Source: an uncultured Clostridia bacterium
GTDB taxonomy: Bacteria; Bacillota; Clostridia; TANB77; CAG-508
NCBI GenBank assembly: GCA_944391825.1
Contig: CALXUZ010000009.1
Span: 1-32,369 of the forward strand
Direction of reading: 5' to 3'
DNA length: 32,369 nucleotides
Shown here: positions 30,972 to 32,369 of the stretch, piece by piece
Layout: each line of letters starts with the position of its first letter
Numbering within the stretch: the first letter of the stretch is position 1
The notes under the pieces: model-generated
Told to the model about the DNA's origin: nothing
The model's input: only the letters and a program-made list of their open reading frames with translations
Database searches by the model: none
Program-made: the position numbers and the translations under genes

Positions 30972-32319
30972 ATGCAGGAAAAAGAAAAAACAAAAAACAG
31001 AAATAGCATAAAATATATTGAAAAATCAAAAAAGGGCATCACCTTAGTTGCCTTAGTCGTAACAATTGTAGTACTTTTAATCTTAGCAGGGGTAACAATA
31101 ACAGCATTATTAGGAGATGACGGAATAATTAAAAAGGCACAAAATGCAGCTGATAGCACTAATTCAGCTGTGCAAAATGAACTATCGGGTATGAATAACT
31201 TAACTGATAAGATGAATAGTGTACTAAATGGCATCGGCGGTGGCGGAGAAAATATAGATCCAGAAACAGGATGGAATTTAGATAAAGTTACTAAAGTAGA
31301 AAGTGAAGACAAAATTATAGTACCAGTACCGATAGGATATACAGCATCAAGTGCAACAGGAGAAAATAGTGTAAATAATGGATTTGTAATATATGAAGGA
31401 ACAGAAGCTGTAAATGATAGTAATGTAGATACAGCAAAGACAAGTAGAAATCAATTTGTATGGGTACCAGTAAATGAAATAACTGAAATAGCAAATCAAA
31501 CAAGTGGAACAGATGATAATGGAAGACAAAATTACCAAGGTAGGTTATATAAATTCTCTACTTCAGGAGCTACTGAAATGAGCAGTTATGGACAAGGAAC
31601 AACAAGTTGTAGAGAGCCAGACATAGTAACTGGAAATAGTAGTGGTACAGGAACAGATTATGATGGAAGTAGCACAAAATTAAGTATATTAGGACTATCA
31701 AGTAGTAGTGATTTCAAGACACAGTTACAAGAAGAGTTTAATGAAATGATAGAAAGTGTAGAGACATATGGAGGGTTTTATATAGGAAGATACGAGACCG
31801 GAAATCTAAGCCAAGCAAAAGCAGTAGTACAAAAGAATAATACAGATATAGGAAGTAAAAATTGGTATAATATGTATATGAAATGTAAAACGGTAGCAGA
31901 AGGAACAGAAGGAACAAGTAGTATGATATGGGGATGCCAATGGGATGCAACAATGAAATGGTTTTTAACAAGTAGTGACAAAAGTGTAAGGACATATGTA
32001 ACAGATAGTACAGGAAAAGGAAATTATGAAGGGACAAATGGCGACGAACCAATAGCAACAGGCTCAAATGATGACTACAGAGTAAACAATATCTATGACA
32101 TGGCAGGAAACGTCCATGATTGGACATTAGAGGCCGACGGCACCGGCAATCGTGTTATTCGTCGGTGGCCATTACGGCTATTCTGGTTCCTACAATCCGG
32201 CATCTTACCGCGACGACTTCTCTCCGAACGGCAGCGGTTCCGGCGTTCGGTTGCCGCTCCACACTTTATATAAAGTAGTACTGAGCAGTGTTGAAATTGA
32301 CATAACACTAGACAAATAG
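30972..32319 (+). pseudogene. Pilin-like, C-type-lectin-fold surface protein, DGR target type, frameshifted
   Basis: The open frame from the ATG at 30972 (SD AGGAGG) runs to 32273 and gives 433 residues. Removing one base near 32163 restores a 448-residue protein ending at 32319. The N-terminus has a class III (prepilin-like) signal: SKKG at 19-22, then a hydrophobic helix ITLVALVVTIVVLLILAGV. The Glu5 of true pilins is replaced by Ala. A Gly/Ser/Thr/Asn-rich exported region follows. From about residue 105 the protein resembles the formylglycine-generating-enzyme/C-type-lectin fold (FVWVPVNEI, GGFYIGRYE, YDMAGNVHDWT). In the restored frame, VIR-GGHYGYSGSYNPASYR is the usual variable-region core of DGR target proteins. 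As read, the fold would lose its last strands. Confidence 0.75.
32134..32262 (+). other. Putative DGR variable region (VR)
   Basis: This patch is about 60% GC by hand count, in DNA otherwise near 30%. In the restored frame it is dominated by NNC/NNT codons that single changes at the adenines of AAC/AAT would give: TAC, GGC, GAC, AGC, AAC, TTC, CAT. The 3' end (GGCGTTCGGTTGCCGCTCC) lacks adenine and could be the initiation-of-homing segment. A template repeat and reverse transcriptase are not inside the window. Confidence 0.65.
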
Positions 32320-32352
32320 GAAAAATTCAGAATTAGAGGATTGCGTTTGCGT

Positions 32353-32369
32353 ACTCCCCGTGTGGGAGT
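32353..32369 (+). other. Hairpin downstream of the variable region
   Basis: ACTCCC (32353-32358) and GGGAGT (32364-32369) pair around a CGTGT loop at the very end of the window. DGR variable regions often have such a hairpin or cruciform just downstream; here it is about 90 bp past the VR, so the link is uncertain. It could equally be part of the next element. Confidence 0.45.

Noticed and set aside
31738-32308. Minus-strand open frames opposite the pilin-like gene
   Set aside because: They are Leu/His/Tyr-rich products typical of antisense frames of Thr/Ser/Asn-rich genes and have no start signals.

Overview
The window looks like a chromosomal segment of a low-GC Firmicute, most likely an uncultured, gut-type member of the Clostridia. 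The evidence is strongly AT-rich coding DNA, AGGAGG-type ribosome sites, near-consensus sigma-A promoters (several TTGACA/TATAAT with 17-bp spacers), an L10 leader, a T-box, GatCAB, AddB and a pilin-like N-terminus of the KGITLVALVV type. No species can be named from sequence alone. The window starts inside a 23S rRNA gene and ends just after a frameshifted surface-protein gene.

Layout. 1-600: 3' end of 23S rRNA, 5S rRNA and terminator-like hairpins. 635-4875: a flavoredoxin-like gene, then the rpmG-secE-nusG-rplK-rplA-[L10 leader]-rplJ-rplL translation block. rpoB/rpoC do not follow it. 4900-9182: plsX, acpP, rnc, an Elp3-like radical SAM gene and a YitT-family membrane protein. 9200-16061: DNA repair and housekeeping genes: an OGG-type glycosylase, addB (no addA beside it), pgeF, an S66 peptidase and a family-4 uracil-DNA glycosylase. 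16069-16408: a compact locus with a 37-codon hydrophobic ORF, a shared bidirectional terminator and a facing consensus promoter, resembling a type I toxin-antitoxin module. 16427-21424: a GltD-like oxidoreductase, then on the minus strand an unrecognised HExxH protein and leuS. 21661-24793: dps and adhE. 24790-29651: a T-box leader whose best specifier reading is AAC (Asn), a broken aspS, and gatC-gatA-gatB, i.e. an indirect Asn-tRNA (and probably Gln-tRNA) pathway. 29670-30449: a small membrane protein and rpsT on the minus strand. 30597-32369: a long structured leader and a large pilin-like/C-type-lectin-like protein. Its 3' end is a GC-rich patch that looks like the variable region of a diversity-generating retroelement (DGR).

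The most interesting items are the DGR-type variable protein with a one-base frameshift inside the variable region, the symmetric convergent-promoter small-ORF locus, the Asn-specifier T-box ahead of an internally deleted aspS, a helically phased array of five heptamers upstream of the HExxH protein gene, and a family of 7-nt-period intergenic repeats seen at four places. All similarity statements come from reading motifs by eye; no database search was run.
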